DNA of 62,729 nucleotides from Myxococcales bacterium (GCA_025359105.1 JANYHK010000136.1:1-62729), one strand, 5' to 3'. Positions 27,772-37,812 are shown, counted from the stretch's first letter. The notes: a model not told the origin generated them from the sequence alone. Numbers and translations are program-made.

Positions 27772-29439
27772 TTACACCTCGAGCTTGCGGAACTTCTTCG
27801 GCTTGTCGGCGTCGTTGCCCTGGCGCTTCTTGCGGTCTTCCTCGTAGTCGTCGTAGTTGCCGACGAAGTAGGTGACCTTGCCGTCCCCCTCGAACGCGAG
27901 GATGTGCGTCGCGATGCGGTTCAGAAACCAGCGATCGTGGCTGACGACGACCGCGCACCCCGGGAACGCGAGGAGCGCGTCCTCCAGCGACTGCAGGGTC
28001 TCGACGTCGAGATCGTTGGTCGGCTCGTCGAGGAGCAGGAGGTTGCCGCCGTCCTTCAGGAGCTTCGCGAGGTGAACGCGGTTGCGCTCGCCGCCGGAGA
28101 GGTCCTTCACCTTCTTCTGCTGATCGCTCCCCTTGAAGTTGAACGACGTGCAGTACGCGCGGCTGTTCACCTCGCGCTTGCCGAGCTGGATCGTCTGCGC
28201 GCCGCCGGTGATGACGTCCCACACGCTCTTGTCACCTTCGAGCGTGTCGCGCGACTGATCGACGTACGAGATCTTCACGGTCTCGCCCAGCTTGAGCGTG
28301 CCCGCGTCGGGCTTCTCCTGATCGACGAGCATGCGGAAGAGCGTCGTCTTGCCGGCGCCGTTCGGGCCGATGACGCCGACGATGCCGCTGCGCGGGAGGA
28401 GGAACGACAGGCCGTCGAGGAGCTTCTTGTCGCCGTACGCCTTCTTGAGGTCGCTCGCCTCGATGACGAGATCGCCCAGGCGCGGCCCCGGCGGGATCGT
28501 GATGTCCGCGGACTCGCCGCCGACCTTCTGCGCCTCCGCCATCAGGTGGTCGTACGCCTGCAGACGCGCCTTGCTCTTGGCCTGACGCGCGCGCGGCGAC
28601 GAGCGCACCCACTCGAGCTCCTGGCGCAGCTTGCGGCGGCGCGCGGACTCCGTCTTCTCTTCTTGTGCGAGGCGGGCGGCCTTCTGCTCGAGCCAGCCCG
28701 AGTAGTTGCCCTCGAAGGGGTAGCCGCGACCGCGGTCCAGCTCGAGAATCCAGCCGGCGACGTTGTCGAGGAAGTAGCGGTCGTGGGTGACGGCGACGAC
28801 GGTGCCCGGGTACTCGTGGAGGAACTGCTCGAGCCAGGCGACCGACTCGGCGTCGAGGTGGTTGGTCGGCTCGTCCAGGACGAGCATGTCGGGGCGCGAG
28901 AGGAGCAGGCGGCAAAGGGCGACGCGTCGCCGCTCACCACCGGATAGATGCTCGATCTTGGCGTCCTTCGGCGGGACACGGAGCGCGTGCATCGCGAGAT
29001 CGATGTGGCGATCGAGGTTCCACGCATCGGCGGCGTCGATCTTGTCCTGGAGCTGCGCCTGCTCGTCGAGCAGCGCCTGCATCGCGTCGCCGTCCATCGG
29101 CTCGCCGAGGGCGTTGCCGACCTCCTCGAACCGCGTGAGGAGCGCCTGCGTCTCGGCGACGCCCTCGCTCACGGCGTCCCATACCGTCTTGGCGGTGCCG
29201 AGGTCCGGCTCCTGCGCGAAGTAGCCGATGCGCGTGCCCGGATGGGGCTTGGCATCCCCGCCGAACGTCGTGTCGACGCCGGCCATGATGCGCATCAGCG
29301 AGCTCTTGCCCGAGCCGTTGGCGCCGATGACGCCGATCTTCGCGCCCGGGTAGAACGCGAGGTGGATGTTGTCGAGGACCTTCTTGTCCGGCGGGTGCAC
29401 CTTGGTGACCGCGCGCATCGTGAAAATGAATTCGGGCAT
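27772..29439 (-). CDS. ettA: Energy-dependent translational throttle protein EttA (ABC-F), 555 aa
   Basis: Two ABC cassettes: first with GANGSGKSS and [15 protein letters not shown], second with GPNGAGKTT and [15 protein letters not shown], and [11 protein letters not shown] / [11 protein letters not shown] for the Walker B and D-loops. Length 555 equals E. coli EttA, and the N-terminus ([25 protein letters not shown]) is typical. It binds the ribosomal E site and gates the first peptide bond according to ATP/ADP. No clear Shine-Dalgarno precedes the ATG. It is divergent from the sugar-dehydrogenase gene. Confidence 0.95.
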   Translation of the reverse strand: MPEFIFTMRAVTKVHPPDKKVLDNIHLAFYPGAKIGVIGANGSGKSSLMRIMAGVDTTFGGDAKPHPGTRIGYFAQEPDLGTAKTVWDAVSEGVAETQALLTRFEEVGNALGEPMDGDAMQALLDEQAQLQDKIDAADAWNLDRHIDLAMHALRVPPKDAKIEHLSGGERRRVALCRLLLSRPDMLVLDEPTNHLDAESVAWLEQFLHEYPGTVVAVTHDRYFLDNVAGWILELDRGRGYPFEGNYSGWLEQKAARLAQEEKTESARRRKLRQELEWVRSSPRARQAKSKARLQAYDHLMAEAQKVGGESADITIPPGPRLGDLVIEASDLKKAYGDKKLLDGLSFLLPRSGIVGVIGPNGAGKTTLFRMLVDQEKPDAGTLKLGETVKISYVDQSRDTLEGDKSVWDVITGGAQTIQLGKREVNSRAYCTSFNFKGSDQQKKVKDLSGGERNRVHLAKLLKDGGNLLLLDEPTNDLDVETLQSLEDALLAFPGCAVVVSHDRWFLNRIATHILAFEGDGKVTYFVGNYDDYEEDRKKRQGNDADKPKKFRKLEV

Positions 29440-29495
29440 GACGCTGCCGCTTCTAGCACGACGCGGGTAGCGTCGCGCCGATTGAACGACGCTGC

Positions 29496-29501
29496 TACGC
29501 T
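29496..29501 (+). promoter_or_regulatory. Candidate leaderless -10 element
   Basis: TACGCT ends six bases before the ATG at 29508; no Shine-Dalgarno. It lies in the 68-bp region divergent from ettA. Confidence 0.5.
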
Positions 29502-29507
29502 CCGCCG

Positions 29508-31031
29508 ATGCGCCAGATTTCCTTCGCCGCCATCCTCACCTTGACGGCCAGCGCTCCCTTCGTGGGATGCGGCGGCGAGGACTCGACGATTCCGCCGACC
29601 ACGGACCAGGACGGAGCGCTGCCGGACACGGGCGGGTTGCCCGACGCCACCGTGCCGCCCAGCGACGGAAGCGGTGCGGACACCGGCATCGAAACGGACA
29701 CCAGTACGGGGAGCGATACCGGCGCGGGCGACGCCGGACGCGACAGCGGGGCCGACGCCGGCCGCGACAGCGCCGCCGAGGCTGGAGGCGACGCCGGACG
29801 CGACGCGGCGGCGGACGCGGGACGTGACGCCGCCGTGGACAGCGGGACCGATAGCGGGACCGACAGCGGGACCGACTCCGGCCCCACGTGCGCGGCGCCC
29901 GTGTTTCCCGCGCTCAAGGTCGTTTCGATCTTCACCGGGACGCTCGGAGGCGCCATCTTCGCCGCGCAGCCGCCGGGATCGACGGACTGGTTCGTGGTCA
30001 CCCAGGGCGGCACCGTGCGCATCGTGCGCGGGGGCGCCGTACTGGCGACACCGTTCCTCGACCTCTCGGCGGGCATCGGCAACAACGCGGGCGAGCGCGG
30101 CCTCCTCAGCATCGCGTTTCACCCGAACTACGCGGCCAACGGACGCTTCTTCGTCATGGGGAGCCCGGCCGATTCCCACAACGGCTCGTTCGGCGCGACG
30201 GGCACCGACGTGGTCGCCGAGTACAAGCGCTCCACCGGCAACGCCGACGTCGCGGACTCCGCGAAGGTGCGCGACATCGTCGTCATGCCGCCGTCGGACA
30301 CGAACCACAACGGCGGGACGATCCGCTTCGGCCCGGGCGGCTTCTTGTTCGTCGGAACGGGCGACGGAGGCGGCGGGTGCGAGAGCTCGCTGCCCGGCGT
30401 CGTCCAGGACATCACGAAGCTGAACGGAAAGATCCTTCGGCTCGACATCGACGCCGCGGCTCCGTTCGGCGCCGCCGGCAATCCGTTCGCGAACGACGTG
30501 CGCGTCTACCACTACGGCGTGAGAAACCCGTTCCGCTTCAGCTTCGACGCGCTCACCGGCGATTTCTACCTCGGCGACGTCGGACAAGACACCCACGAGG
30601 AGATCGACTTTCTCCCCGCCGGCACCGGGGGCGCGAACTTCGGCTGGCCGGCCTACGAAGGCGTGACCGCGGGAACGTGCGGCGGCGGCCACCCACTGGG
30701 CGGACCGTCGCCGCATACGCCGCCGATCCTCTCGATCGATCGCGGCTCCGGCCTCTTTCCCGACTACCGCGCGGTCATGGGCGGCGTCGTCTACCGCGGG
30801 TCAGCCATCGCGTCGCTGTACGGCACGTACCTCTTCGGCGACAACCAAGGCGGCGAGATGGGCGCGCTGCGTCGGTGCAACGGGCAGTTCTACGGGCCGG
30901 TCGCCAAGGATCTCTCGACCATTGCTGCGCCGGGCGGCTTGAGCAACATCACCGCCTTCACCCAGGGGAACGACGGAGAGATCTACATCACCTACGGCTT
31001 CACGCGCGTCGGCATGCTGGCCGCGCAGTGA
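29508..31031 (+). CDS. PQQ-dependent sugar-dehydrogenase-like lipoprotein, 507 aa
   Basis: The signal peptide (ASAPFVGC) carries a lipobox. A 90-residue linker is built from Asp/Ala/Gly/Arg units and three GTDS repeats. The propeller domain has the glucose/sorbosone dehydrogenase motifs: [63 protein letters not shown] and [12 protein letters not shown]. These bind PQQ and calcium in relatives, so sugar oxidation at the cell surface is expected. Extra Cys pairs are present. Confidence 0.88.
   Translation: MRQISFAAILTLTASAPFVGCGGEDSTIPPTTDQDGALPDTGGLPDATVPPSDGSGADTGIETDTSTGSDTGAGDAGRDSGADAGRDSAAEAGGDAGRDAAADAGRDAAVDSGTDSGTDSGTDSGPTCAAPVFPALKVVSIFTGTLGGAIFAAQPPGSTDWFVVTQGGTVRIVRGGAVLATPFLDLSAGIGNNAGERGLLSIAFHPNYAANGRFFVMGSPADSHNGSFGATGTDVVAEYKRSTGNADVADSAKVRDIVVMPPSDTNHNGGTIRFGPGGFLFVGTGDGGGGCESSLPGVVQDITKLNGKILRLDIDAAAPFGAAGNPFANDVRVYHYGVRNPFRFSFDALTGDFYLGDVGQDTHEEIDFLPAGTGGANFGWPAYEGVTAGTCGGGHPLGGPSPHTPPILSIDRGSGLFPDYRAVMGGVVYRGSAIASLYGTYLFGDNQGGEMGALRRCNGQFYGPVAKDLSTIAAPGGLSNITAFTQGNDGEIYITYGFTRVGMLAAQ
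29838..29873 (+). repeat. Three 12-bp tandem units (Asp-Ser-Gly-Thr linker)
   Basis: Three near-identical units of GACAGCGGGACC (one transition in the second) encode the DSGT repeats in the linker of the sugar-dehydrogenase lipoprotein. Confidence 0.85.
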
Positions 31032-31052
31032 CGATCGGCGGCGTTGCCACCG

Positions 31053-32798
31053 TCAAGAGGCGCGCACCGCCGGGTTCTTCTTCTTCGTCCACGCCACGAG
31101 GCGCTCCGGCGCGCCCGCGTTCACGACGCGGTCCGGATCGAGCCACGCGCGCTCGGCGTTGAGCGCCGCGTAGCGCACGCGGTCGAGCTCGCTGGCGTGG
31201 TGGGCGTCGCTCGTGAGGACGAACGTGACGTCGCGCGTACGCCCGTGGCGGAGCGCTTCCACCGAGAGATCCAGCCGCGGCAGCGCGCCGTTCACCTCGA
31301 GGGCCGTCCCCGTGCGCTCGGCGGCGGTGAAGATCTCGTCGAGATCGAGATCGATCGCCGGGCGGCCGCCGATCATGCGCGCCGAGAGGTGCCCGATCAT
31401 CCGCACCGTGGGGTCCTCCATGGCCGTGGTGACGCGCCTCGTCTGCGCGGCCTTGTCGAGCTCGAAGTGGTCGTGAACGGACGCGAGGCAGAAGCCGAAG
31501 CCCTTTCGGAACTCGAGATCGTAGTCGAGCTCGCCGGCGGGGCCGATGTTGAGCTCGATGCCGTGGAGGAGCGTGAGGGAATCGCCGAGCTCCTTCTGCA
31601 TCGCGGCGATCTTCGCGCGCTGGTCGAGCAGCGCGTCGCGGCCGACGCCCGAGAGGGTGCCCTCGGCGTGATCGGTGATCGCGAGCACGCGGTAGCCGCG
31701 CGCCTTCGCGGCGGCCACGACCTCGGCCAGGGGTGATCGCCCGTCTCCCGAGACGTCCGTGTGCACGTGGAAATCGCCGGTCACGGCGCCCATGGGCCGC
31801 GGGAGCGTGCGCTTCTCGGCCAGCTCGATCTCGCCCTGGTCCTCGCGCAGGACCGGCGGAATCCACGCCAGGCCGAGCGCGTCGTAGATCTGCTCCTCGG
31901 TCTCGCTCGCGATGACCTTGCCGCCTTCGAGCTCGCTGAGCGCGTACTCGTTGAGCGTCCACCCGCGACCGAGCGCCCGCTGGCGAAGCTTGATGTTGTG
32001 CCCCTTGGAGCCGGTGAAATAGAGGCGCGCGGCGCCGAGCTGGTGCGCCGCGACGACGCGCAAATCGACCTGCGTGCCGCGGTGGGTCACGATGCTCGTC
32101 TTGTTGGCGCCGCGTACGAGCACACGGTCCGTGAAGCTCATCGCGACGAGGGCCTCCATCACCGGCTCGGGATCCGTCGCCGCCACGACGACGTCGACAT
32201 CGCCGATCGTCTCCGCGAAGCGCCGCAGCGAGCCGCAGTACGACGCGTGCGAGACGCCGGGCACCTCCAGGAGTCGCGTGACGATGCGGTTCGCGAGCGG
32301 CAGGGCCACGGAGATAGGCGTGCGGCCGATCGAGCCTTGCTCGTCGAGCTTGGCGAGCGCGGTGGCGAGTTTGTCCTCGGACTTCTGGCCGAAGCCCTTG
32401 AGATCACGCACCTTGTGGTCGGCGAGGGCTTTGCGGAGATCGTCGATCGACTGCACGCCCAGCTCGGCGCGGAGCTTGGTGACCGCCTTCGGGCCCAGGC
32501 CCTGGATCTTCAAGAGGGCAACGACGCTGCGCGGGTGCTTCTGCCGCAGCGCCTCGAGCTTCTCCACCTTGCCGTGGTCGAGGAGCTCGCGGATCTTCTC
32601 GGCCGTGCTCTTGCCGATGCCGTCGATCTTCTGGAGATCCTTGGCGGTGAGCTTGCCGAGGTCGGTCGCCTGCGCCGCGATCGCCTGCGACGCGCTCTCG
32701 TAGGCGCGTACGCGGAAGGACTGCGGGTCGCCCTCGTCGAGCATCGTGAGCTCGGCCAGGTCGCGAAGCATGTCGAGCACGTCTTGCTTCGAATCCAT
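31053..32798 (-). CDS. polX: DNA polymerase X family protein with PHP domain (PolX), 581 aa
   Basis: The N-terminal 8-kDa-like domain and HhH motifs (IDGIGKSTAEKI, IQGLGPKAVTKL) precede the X-family palm, with CGSLRRFAETIGDVDVVV holding two catalytic Asp. The C-terminal PHP domain has DFHVHTDVSGDG, ITDHAEG, GIELNI, ASVHDHF and TSDAHH, the metal ligands of a 3'-5' exonuclease and phosphatase. Length matches B. subtilis PolX. The start codon lies 26 bases from the divergent LigD-type polymerase start. Role: gap filling in base-excision or end-joining repair. Confidence 0.93.
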   Translation of the reverse strand: MDSKQDVLDMLRDLAELTMLDEGDPQSFRVRAYESASQAIAAQATDLGKLTAKDLQKIDGIGKSTAEKIRELLDHGKVEKLEALRQKHPRSVVALLKIQGLGPKAVTKLRAELGVQSIDDLRKALADHKVRDLKGFGQKSEDKLATALAKLDEQGSIGRTPISVALPLANRIVTRLLEVPGVSHASYCGSLRRFAETIGDVDVVVAATDPEPVMEALVAMSFTDRVLVRGANKTSIVTHRGTQVDLRVVAAHQLGAARLYFTGSKGHNIKLRQRALGRGWTLNEYALSELEGGKVIASETEEQIYDALGLAWIPPVLREDQGEIELAEKRTLPRPMGAVTGDFHVHTDVSGDGRSPLAEVVAAAKARGYRVLAITDHAEGTLSGVGRDALLDQRAKIAAMQKELGDSLTLLHGIELNIGPAGELDYDLEFRKGFGFCLASVHDHFELDKAAQTRRVTTAMEDPTVRMIGHLSARMIGGRPAIDLDLDEIFTAAERTGTALEVNGALPRLDLSVEALRHGRTRDVTFVLTSDAHHASELDRVRYAALNAERAWLDPDRVVNAGAPERLVAWTKKKNPAVRAS

Positions 32799-32810
32799 GG
32801 CAACTGCCTA

Positions 32811-32816
32811 TACCCT
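32811..32816 (+). promoter_or_regulatory. Candidate leaderless -10, possibly shared with PolX
   Basis: TACCCT ends seven bases before GTG 32824. It overlaps CCTATACC (32807-32814). Read on the minus strand, this gives TATAGG eight bases and TAGGCA six bases before the PolX ATG at 32798. One AT-rich core could thus serve both directions within 25 bp. Confidence 0.45.
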
Positions 32817-32823
32817 CGGGACC

Positions 32824-34185
32824 GTGAGCAAGGAAGAGGCTCCGGCGGTGCTCGAGCTGGGCGGGCGCGAGGTGAAGGTCACGCACCCGACCAAGCCGTA
32901 TTTTACGAAGGACGCCAAGCTGACCAAGCTCGACGTCGTCCAGTACTACCTGTCGGTGGCGGACGGCGCGAAGCGGGGGATCGCCGATCGGCCGATCGTC
33001 CTGAAGCGCTTCGTGAACGGCGCCGACGGCGAGGCCTTCTACCAGAAGCGCGCGCCCGACACGCGGCCGGCGTGGCTGCGGACTGTGACGCTCTCGTTCC
33101 CGTCGGGGCGGACGGCCGAGGAGATCGTGGTGGACGACGACGCGGGCCTCGCGTGGGTCGTGAACCTCGGGTGCATCGAGCTCCACCCCCACCCTGTGCG
33201 CTCCGGGGATCTCGAGCACCCCGACGAGCTGCGGGTGGATCTCGATCCGGGGCCGGGCGTTCCGTGGAGCGACGTGCGGAGGGTCGCGCTCGAGGTGAAC
33301 GCGCTGCTCGGGGAGCTGGGGCTCGTGGGGTGGCCGAAGACGAGCGGCTCGCGCGGGATCCACGTGCTCGTGCGCATCCTTCCGCGGTGGACGTTTACCG
33401 AGGTGCGGCGCGCGGCGCTGGCCCTGTCGCGCGAGATCGAGCGGCGCGCGCCGCAGATCGCGACGTCCAAGTGGTGGAAGGAGGAGCGCCACGGCGTGTT
33501 CCTCGACTACAACCAGAACGCGAAGGACCGCACGACCTGCTCCGCCTACTCGGTGCGGCCGCTCCCCGACGCGCGCGTGTCGGCGCCGCTCACGTGGGCC
33601 GAGGTGCCCGACTGCGAGCCCGCGGATTTCACGGTGCTCACGGTGCCGAGGCGCTTTCTCGCGATCGGCGATCCGCACGCGGGGATCGACGGCGCGGTCG
33701 GCTCGCTCGACGCGCTCCTCGCGCTCGCGGCGAAGGACGAGGCGGCGGGGCTGGGCGACGCGCCGTGGCCGCCGCACTTCGCGAAGGGGGAAGGCGAAGG
33801 CAAGCGCGTGGCGCCGTCGCGCGCGAAGAAGCCGGCGGTGGGTGCCGGCGACGACGAGGCGAAGCCCAAGGCCACGCGCCGGCGCGTCCCGAAGATGCCG
33901 CTCGTGATCGTCGCCAACTCGCCGAGCAAGGACGCCGCGCTCGCGGGCCTGGCGCGGTGGAAGGAGCGTCATCCGGCCGCGGCGGCGCTCCTTGCGGTAG
34001 ACGATGTGCTGGTCGATACGATGCGCGGCCGATCGTCGACGTGGACGCGCGTCCGCGTGAACCTGCGCAACGTTCCGGAGACGGAGCGTCCGCCGCAGGA
34101 GACGCCCGATCCGGACGACGATCCGACGCGCGCGTGGCGTGAGGCGCTGCGCGCGCGCAAGGGCGAGGGCGAGGCCAACGGCTAG
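32824..34185 (+). CDS. LigD-type primase-polymerase (PolDom), about 453 aa
   Basis: Archaeo-eukaryotic primase fold as in bacterial end-joining LigD. Motifs: HPTKPYFTKDAKLTKLDVVQYY, DELRVDLDPGPGVPW with the catalytic D-x-D, TSGSRGIHVLV, and DYNQNAKDRTTCSAYSVRP. It fills or adds ribonucleotides at broken ends. A basic C-terminal extension of about 160 residues (RRRVPKMPLVIVANSPSK onward) is unfamiliar. The GTG start is chosen because the ATG at 32797 would share bases with the PolX start codon; nine residues differ. The ligase is the convergent neighbour. No Ku gene is here. Confidence 0.88.
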   Translation: MSKEEAPAVLELGGREVKVTHPTKPYFTKDAKLTKLDVVQYYLSVADGAKRGIADRPIVLKRFVNGADGEAFYQKRAPDTRPAWLRTVTLSFPSGRTAEEIVVDDDAGLAWVVNLGCIELHPHPVRSGDLEHPDELRVDLDPGPGVPWSDVRRVALEVNALLGELGLVGWPKTSGSRGIHVLVRILPRWTFTEVRRAALALSREIERRAPQIATSKWWKEERHGVFLDYNQNAKDRTTCSAYSVRPLPDARVSAPLTWAEVPDCEPADFTVLTVPRRFLAIGDPHAGIDGAVGSLDALLALAAKDEAAGLGDAPWPPHFAKGEGEGKRVAPSRAKKPAVGAGDDEAKPKATRRRVPKMPLVIVANSPSKDAALAGLARWKERHPAAAALLAVDDVLVDTMRGRSSTWTRVRVNLRNVPETERPPQETPDPDDDPTRAWREALRARKGEGEANG

Positions 34186-34195
34186 CCTCGACGCC

Positions 34196-35287
34196 TCACC
34201 CGGCGACGAAGATCTTCGAGAGCTCCTCCGGCGGCACGACGTCGAGCTGGGCGTAGTCGCACTCACGGGGTGGCTTGTCGGTGCGCCAGCGGCGGAACTG
34301 GGCGGTGTGACGGAAGCGTGTATTTTGCATATGGTCGTAGCCGACCTCGGCGACGAGCTCGGGGCGCAGCGGCTCCCACGACAGATCCTTTCCCTGGCTC
34401 CAACGGCTCTTTCCGCCGGGCATGCGCTTGCCGTCCCCCTCCCCGCCCTCGTGCGCTTCGGCGGCGCCGGCCCAGTCTTTCCACGGGTGGTCGTCGAGGG
34501 CGCGCTCGCGGTACGGCGCGAGGTGCAGGGCCAGCTCGAGGCGCTTCGCCGCCGTGAAGCTCGCCGATACACCGACGTGGTGGAGCGTGCCGTCGGCGTC
34601 GTACAGACCGAGCAGGAGCGAGCCGACCGCCGTGCCCTCCCCCTGCTTGTGCCACCGGAAGCCAGCCACGACGCAGTCGCACTCGCGCTCGTGCTTCACC
34701 TTGAGCATCGCGCGCTTGTTCGCCTCGTACGCCCCCGCTTGCGGCTTCGCCATGACGCCGTCGAGGCCGGCGCCCTCGAAGCGCGTGAACCAGTCGGCCG
34801 CGATCGCGCGATCGGTCGTCGCCGGCGTGACATGCAAAGGCGGCGCGGCGCTCCCGAGGAGCGCCTCGAGCGCGGCGCGGCGCGCGTGGAACGGCTCGGC
34901 GCGCAGGTCCCGGTCGCCCAGGCAGAGCAGATCCCAGAAGACGACGGACGCGGGACTCTCCGCCGCGAGGAGCTTCACGCGCGACGCCGCCGGATGAAGG
35001 CGGAGCTGGAGCCGGTCGAAATCGAGCGCGCCATTTTTCGCGATCACGATCTCGCCGTCGAGCACGCACTCGGGCGGCAGGGCCGCCTGAAGGTGGGCCA
35101 CCAGATCGGGGAAATACCGCCCGAGCGGCTTGCCGTCGCGGCTCTGCAGCGTCAGCTCGTCGCCATCGCGGAAGACGAGCACGCGAAAGCCATCCCACTT
35201 CGGCTCGAAGATCCATCCGTCGCCGTCGGGCAGCGCAGAGACACGCTTGGCGAGCATGGGGAGGACGGGCGGAGGGACCTTGAGCAT
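34196..35287 (-). CDS. ATP-dependent DNA ligase, LigD-type, 363 aa
   Basis: The adenylation motif is EPKWDGFR with catalytic Lys at residue 30; further ligase motifs are SRDGKPLGRYFPD, LDGEIV, VFWDLLCL, EGLD-like GAGLDGVMAKP and KVKHEREC. The OB-fold part ends in RPELVAEVGYDHMQNTRFRHTAQFRRWR. Length suits the stand-alone ligase domain of LigD/LigC. It lies ten bases from the stop of the convergent polymerase gene; together they make a split LigD. A TACAAT element lies six bases before the ATG. Confidence 0.92.
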   Translation of the reverse strand: MLKVPPPVLPMLAKRVSALPDGDGWIFEPKWDGFRVLVFRDGDELTLQSRDGKPLGRYFPDLVAHLQAALPPECVLDGEIVIAKNGALDFDRLQLRLHPAASRVKLLAAESPASVVFWDLLCLGDRDLRAEPFHARRAALEALLGSAAPPLHVTPATTDRAIAADWFTRFEGAGLDGVMAKPQAGAYEANKRAMLKVKHERECDCVVAGFRWHKQGEGTAVGSLLLGLYDADGTLHHVGVSASFTAAKRLELALHLAPYRERALDDHPWKDWAGAAEAHEGGEGDGKRMPGGKSRWSQGKDLSWEPLRPELVAEVGYDHMQNTRFRHTAQFRRWRTDKPPRECDYAQLDVVPPEELSKIFVAG

Positions 35288-35293
35288 CGGACG

Positions 35294-35299
35294 ATTGTA
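35294..35299 (-). promoter_or_regulatory. Candidate leaderless -10 element
   Basis: TACAAT on the minus strand ends six bases before the ligase ATG at 35287. This is the closest match in the window to a consensus -10. No Shine-Dalgarno is present. Confidence 0.55.
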
Positions 35300-35320
35300 C
35301 CGGCCCCCCGCCCGCCGTGC

Positions 35321-36346
35321 CTACCGTGCCTCGAGCGCCTTCGGTGCATGTTCGCTCGGGAGGGTCCCCTCCGCGCGCATCCACTCGACGCACTCGGCGA
35401 GCATCGTGCGCAGCGGGATGGCCTCGTAGCCGAGCCGGTCGTGAGCTTTCGTCGAGACGATGCGGAGCTTCTGGCAGACGATCGCCGCCTTCTCCGGGGT
35501 CAGAGCCGGCTCGACCCCGCGGAGGTCGCCGACGAGCCCTTTCACGGCGCCGAGGGCCTTCAGTGCAAAGGCGGGGAGCGCGGGCGCCTTCGGCTTCTTG
35601 CCGAGGACGTCGCCGATCGTCGCGATGAGCTCGGCGAAGCTCGCGTGCACGCCGCCGAGGAGAAACCGCTCCCCCGCGCCGCCGCGTTCGATCGCGCGCA
35701 CGTGCGCCTTGGCGATCTCGCGCGCGCTGCCGAACGGGCCCGACCCCGGCGGTATGCCGGGCAGCGTGCCCTTGTCCACCATCGAGATCATCTGACACCA
35801 GTTGTGCGTGTCGTAGCGGCCGACGATGTGCGCGGGGTTCAGGATGACCGCATCGAGCCCCCGCGACGCGGCAGCCACGACGACCTGCTCGGCGAGGTAC
35901 TTGGTGCGTTCGTAGTTGATCCAGGCGCGCTCGCCCCGCTGCGGCGTCGACTCGTCGAGATCGCCTTCACCGAGCGCGAACGCAGCGATGCTGGAGGTCA
36001 GCGCAAAGCGCTTGGCCTTCGCAGCGAGTGCAGCGTCGACGACGGCGCGCGTGGCGTCGACGTTGTCGCGCGTCTGCTCCGCGTTCTTCTTTCGCCACAT
36101 CGAGGTGTTGGCCGCGACGTGAAAGACCGCGTCGACGCCCTCCGGGATGACCGCCGTGAGCGCGGCCGTGTCGGTCATGTCGGCGACGACGAGGGAGACG
36201 CCGAGCTTCGCGAGCGGCGCGACGTTGGACGATGCGCGGTGCAGGCACGTGACTGACCACCCCTCGCCGAGCAGCACGTCAACCAGGTTGCGCCCGAGAA
36301 AGCCGGTACCGCCGGTGACGAACGCGGTCTTCGTTTGCGAGGTCAT
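35321..36346 (-). CDS. NAD-dependent epimerase/dihydroflavonol-reductase-like protein, 341 aa
   Basis: An extended short-chain dehydrogenase with VTGGTGFLGRNLVD as nucleotide-binding turn and Y-E-R-T-K-Y-L-A-E as the YxxxK active site. DVDAVFHVAANTSMW and VDATRAVVDAALAAKAKR are typical of dihydroflavonol-reductase/3-beta-HSD-like members. Substrate is unknown. TACAGT lies 12 bases before the ATG, too far for the leaderless pattern. It is 33 bp upstream of the ligase gene on the same strand. Confidence 0.85.
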   Translation of the reverse strand: MTSQTKTAFVTGGTGFLGRNLVDVLLGEGWSVTCLHRASSNVAPLAKLGVSLVVADMTDTAALTAVIPEGVDAVFHVAANTSMWRKKNAEQTRDNVDATRAVVDAALAAKAKRFALTSSIAAFALGEGDLDESTPQRGERAWINYERTKYLAEQVVVAAASRGLDAVILNPAHIVGRYDTHNWCQMISMVDKGTLPGIPPGSGPFGSAREIAKAHVRAIERGGAGERFLLGGVHASFAELIATIGDVLGKKPKAPALPAFALKALGAVKGLVGDLRGVEPALTPEKAAIVCQKLRIVSTKAHDRLGYEAIPLRTMLAECVEWMRAEGTLPSEHAPKALEAR

Positions 36347-36388
36347 TGGAGGGGCGCGACTGTAGCCCAGCCCGCGTCCCGCGTCCCG

Positions 36389-37714
36389 TCACTCCACGGG
36401 CGTGGCCGGCGCCGGCGTTTCGTCTCGGCTCAAGTCGAGCACGCCCTCCGAGCGCGCGATCACCACCGACGCCAGGCCGTTGCCGATGAGGTTCAGCGCC
36501 GAGCGCGCCATGTCCATGAGCTCGTCGACGGCGAGGAGCATCGCGACGCCCGCTTCGCCCGGCAGCCCGAAGCTCGCGCACGTGCCGGCGATGATGACGA
36601 GCGTGGCGCGGGGCACCCCGGCGACCCCCTTCGACGTCAGCATGAACGTGAAGACCATCGCGAGCTGCGAGCCGAGCGGCATCTCGATTTTGGCGGCCTG
36701 CGCGATCGTGACCGACGCGAGCACGAGGTAGAGCGTCGAGCCGTCGAGGTTGAACGAGTAGCCCGTCGGGATCACGAAGCTTGCCACGCGGCGCGGCACT
36801 CCGAAGCGCTCCATCTCCTCGAGGAGCTTCGGCAGGGCGGCCTCGCTCGACGCCGTCGAGAACGCGGTGATCGCAGGCTCGCGGACGTGCCGTAAAAACC
36901 GACCGATCGGCACGCGCATGAACAGGAGCACGGGCACGAACACCAGCACGAAGAGGAGCACCAGCGAGAGGTAGAGGCAGAAGACGACGAGCGAGTAGTG
37001 CCGGAGCAGGTGCCACACCGCCGGCCAGCCGCGCAGATCGCCCTGGCCGCCGGCCATCTGGCTCACGTTGTAGGCCATGGCGCCGAAGACGCCGATCGGC
37101 GTCAGCGTCATGATCATCCCCGTGTACTTGAACATCACCTGCGAGACCGACTCGAAGAAGGCGAGCACGGGCTTGCCGCGCTCACCGGTCTTGGTGAGCG
37201 CGATGCCGAAGAGCGTGGCGAAGACGACCACCGGCAGGATGTCCCCCTCCGCCGCGTGCTTGACCAGGTTCGAGGGGAAGACGTGGCTCAGGACCTCCCA
37301 GAACGTCTTGGGGTGCGCGAGCTCGACGTGAGCGTCGGTCGCGAGCGGCAGCCCGTCGCCAGGGCGGAGCACGTTCGCGATGAAAAGCCCCAGGAAGAGC
37401 GCGATCGTCGTGACCACCTCGAAGTAGATGAGCGCTTTGGCCCCCATCCGGCCGACGGCGCGGAGATCGCCGGTCTGCGCGATGCCGACGATGATCGTCG
37501 AGACGAGGATGGGGACGATGATCGACTTGATGAGGGCGATGAACGACTTGGACAGGAACTGGAAGAACTGGAACGCGACCGGGTGCTGATCCTTCGGGAA
37601 AAACCCGCCCAGGAGCACGCCGAGCGCGATGCCGACGAAGATCCAGAACGTGCTTTTGGCGTACCAGGCCTTCTTCGGGGTTGGTGAGGACGGCGTGGAC
37701 GCGGCGGGGAGCAC
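36389..37714 (-). CDS. Dicarboxylate/amino acid:cation symporter (DAACS/SDF family), 441 aa
   Basis: A multi-span transporter. The family signature SIIVPILVSTIIVGIAQTGDL and SFVIPTGYSFNLDGSTLYLVLAS (with N-L-D-G-S in the substrate site) are present. A re-entrant loop (STASSEAALPKLLEEM) and the glycine-rich GEAGVAMLL also match. It couples Na+ or H+ to glutamate, aspartate or C4-dicarboxylate uptake. The GTG at 37714 is chosen because it begins just before the cytosolic tail; a TTG at 37789 would add an Arg-rich stretch that is probably not translated. Divergent from the biosynthetic operon, with a 98-bp gap. Confidence 0.88.
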   Translation of the reverse strand: MLPAASTPSSPTPKKAWYAKSTFWIFVGIALGVLLGGFFPKDQHPVAFQFFQFLSKSFIALIKSIIVPILVSTIIVGIAQTGDLRAVGRMGAKALIYFEVVTTIALFLGLFIANVLRPGDGLPLATDAHVELAHPKTFWEVLSHVFPSNLVKHAAEGDILPVVVFATLFGIALTKTGERGKPVLAFFESVSQVMFKYTGMIMTLTPIGVFGAMAYNVSQMAGGQGDLRGWPAVWHLLRHYSLVVFCLYLSLVLLFVLVFVPVLLFMRVPIGRFLRHVREPAITAFSTASSEAALPKLLEEMERFGVPRRVASFVIPTGYSFNLDGSTLYLVLASVTIAQAAKIEMPLGSQLAMVFTFMLTSKGVAGVPRATLVIIAGTCASFGLPGEAGVAMLLAVDELMDMARSALNLIGNGLASVVIARSEGVLDLSRDETPAPATPVE

Positions 37715-37812
37715 CGGTAGTCTGTAGTCGCGGGGGGGGCGTGCTCGCAAGGCGGTTCGGCGCGAGACCCCTGTACGCCGCGCGCGCAAGGCACGACACT
37801 CGGAGGACGAAG

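Noticed and set aside
31761-34142. 793-aa open frame on the plus strand
   Set aside because: Crosses both PolX (antisense) and the LigD-type polymerase (out of frame); no domain.
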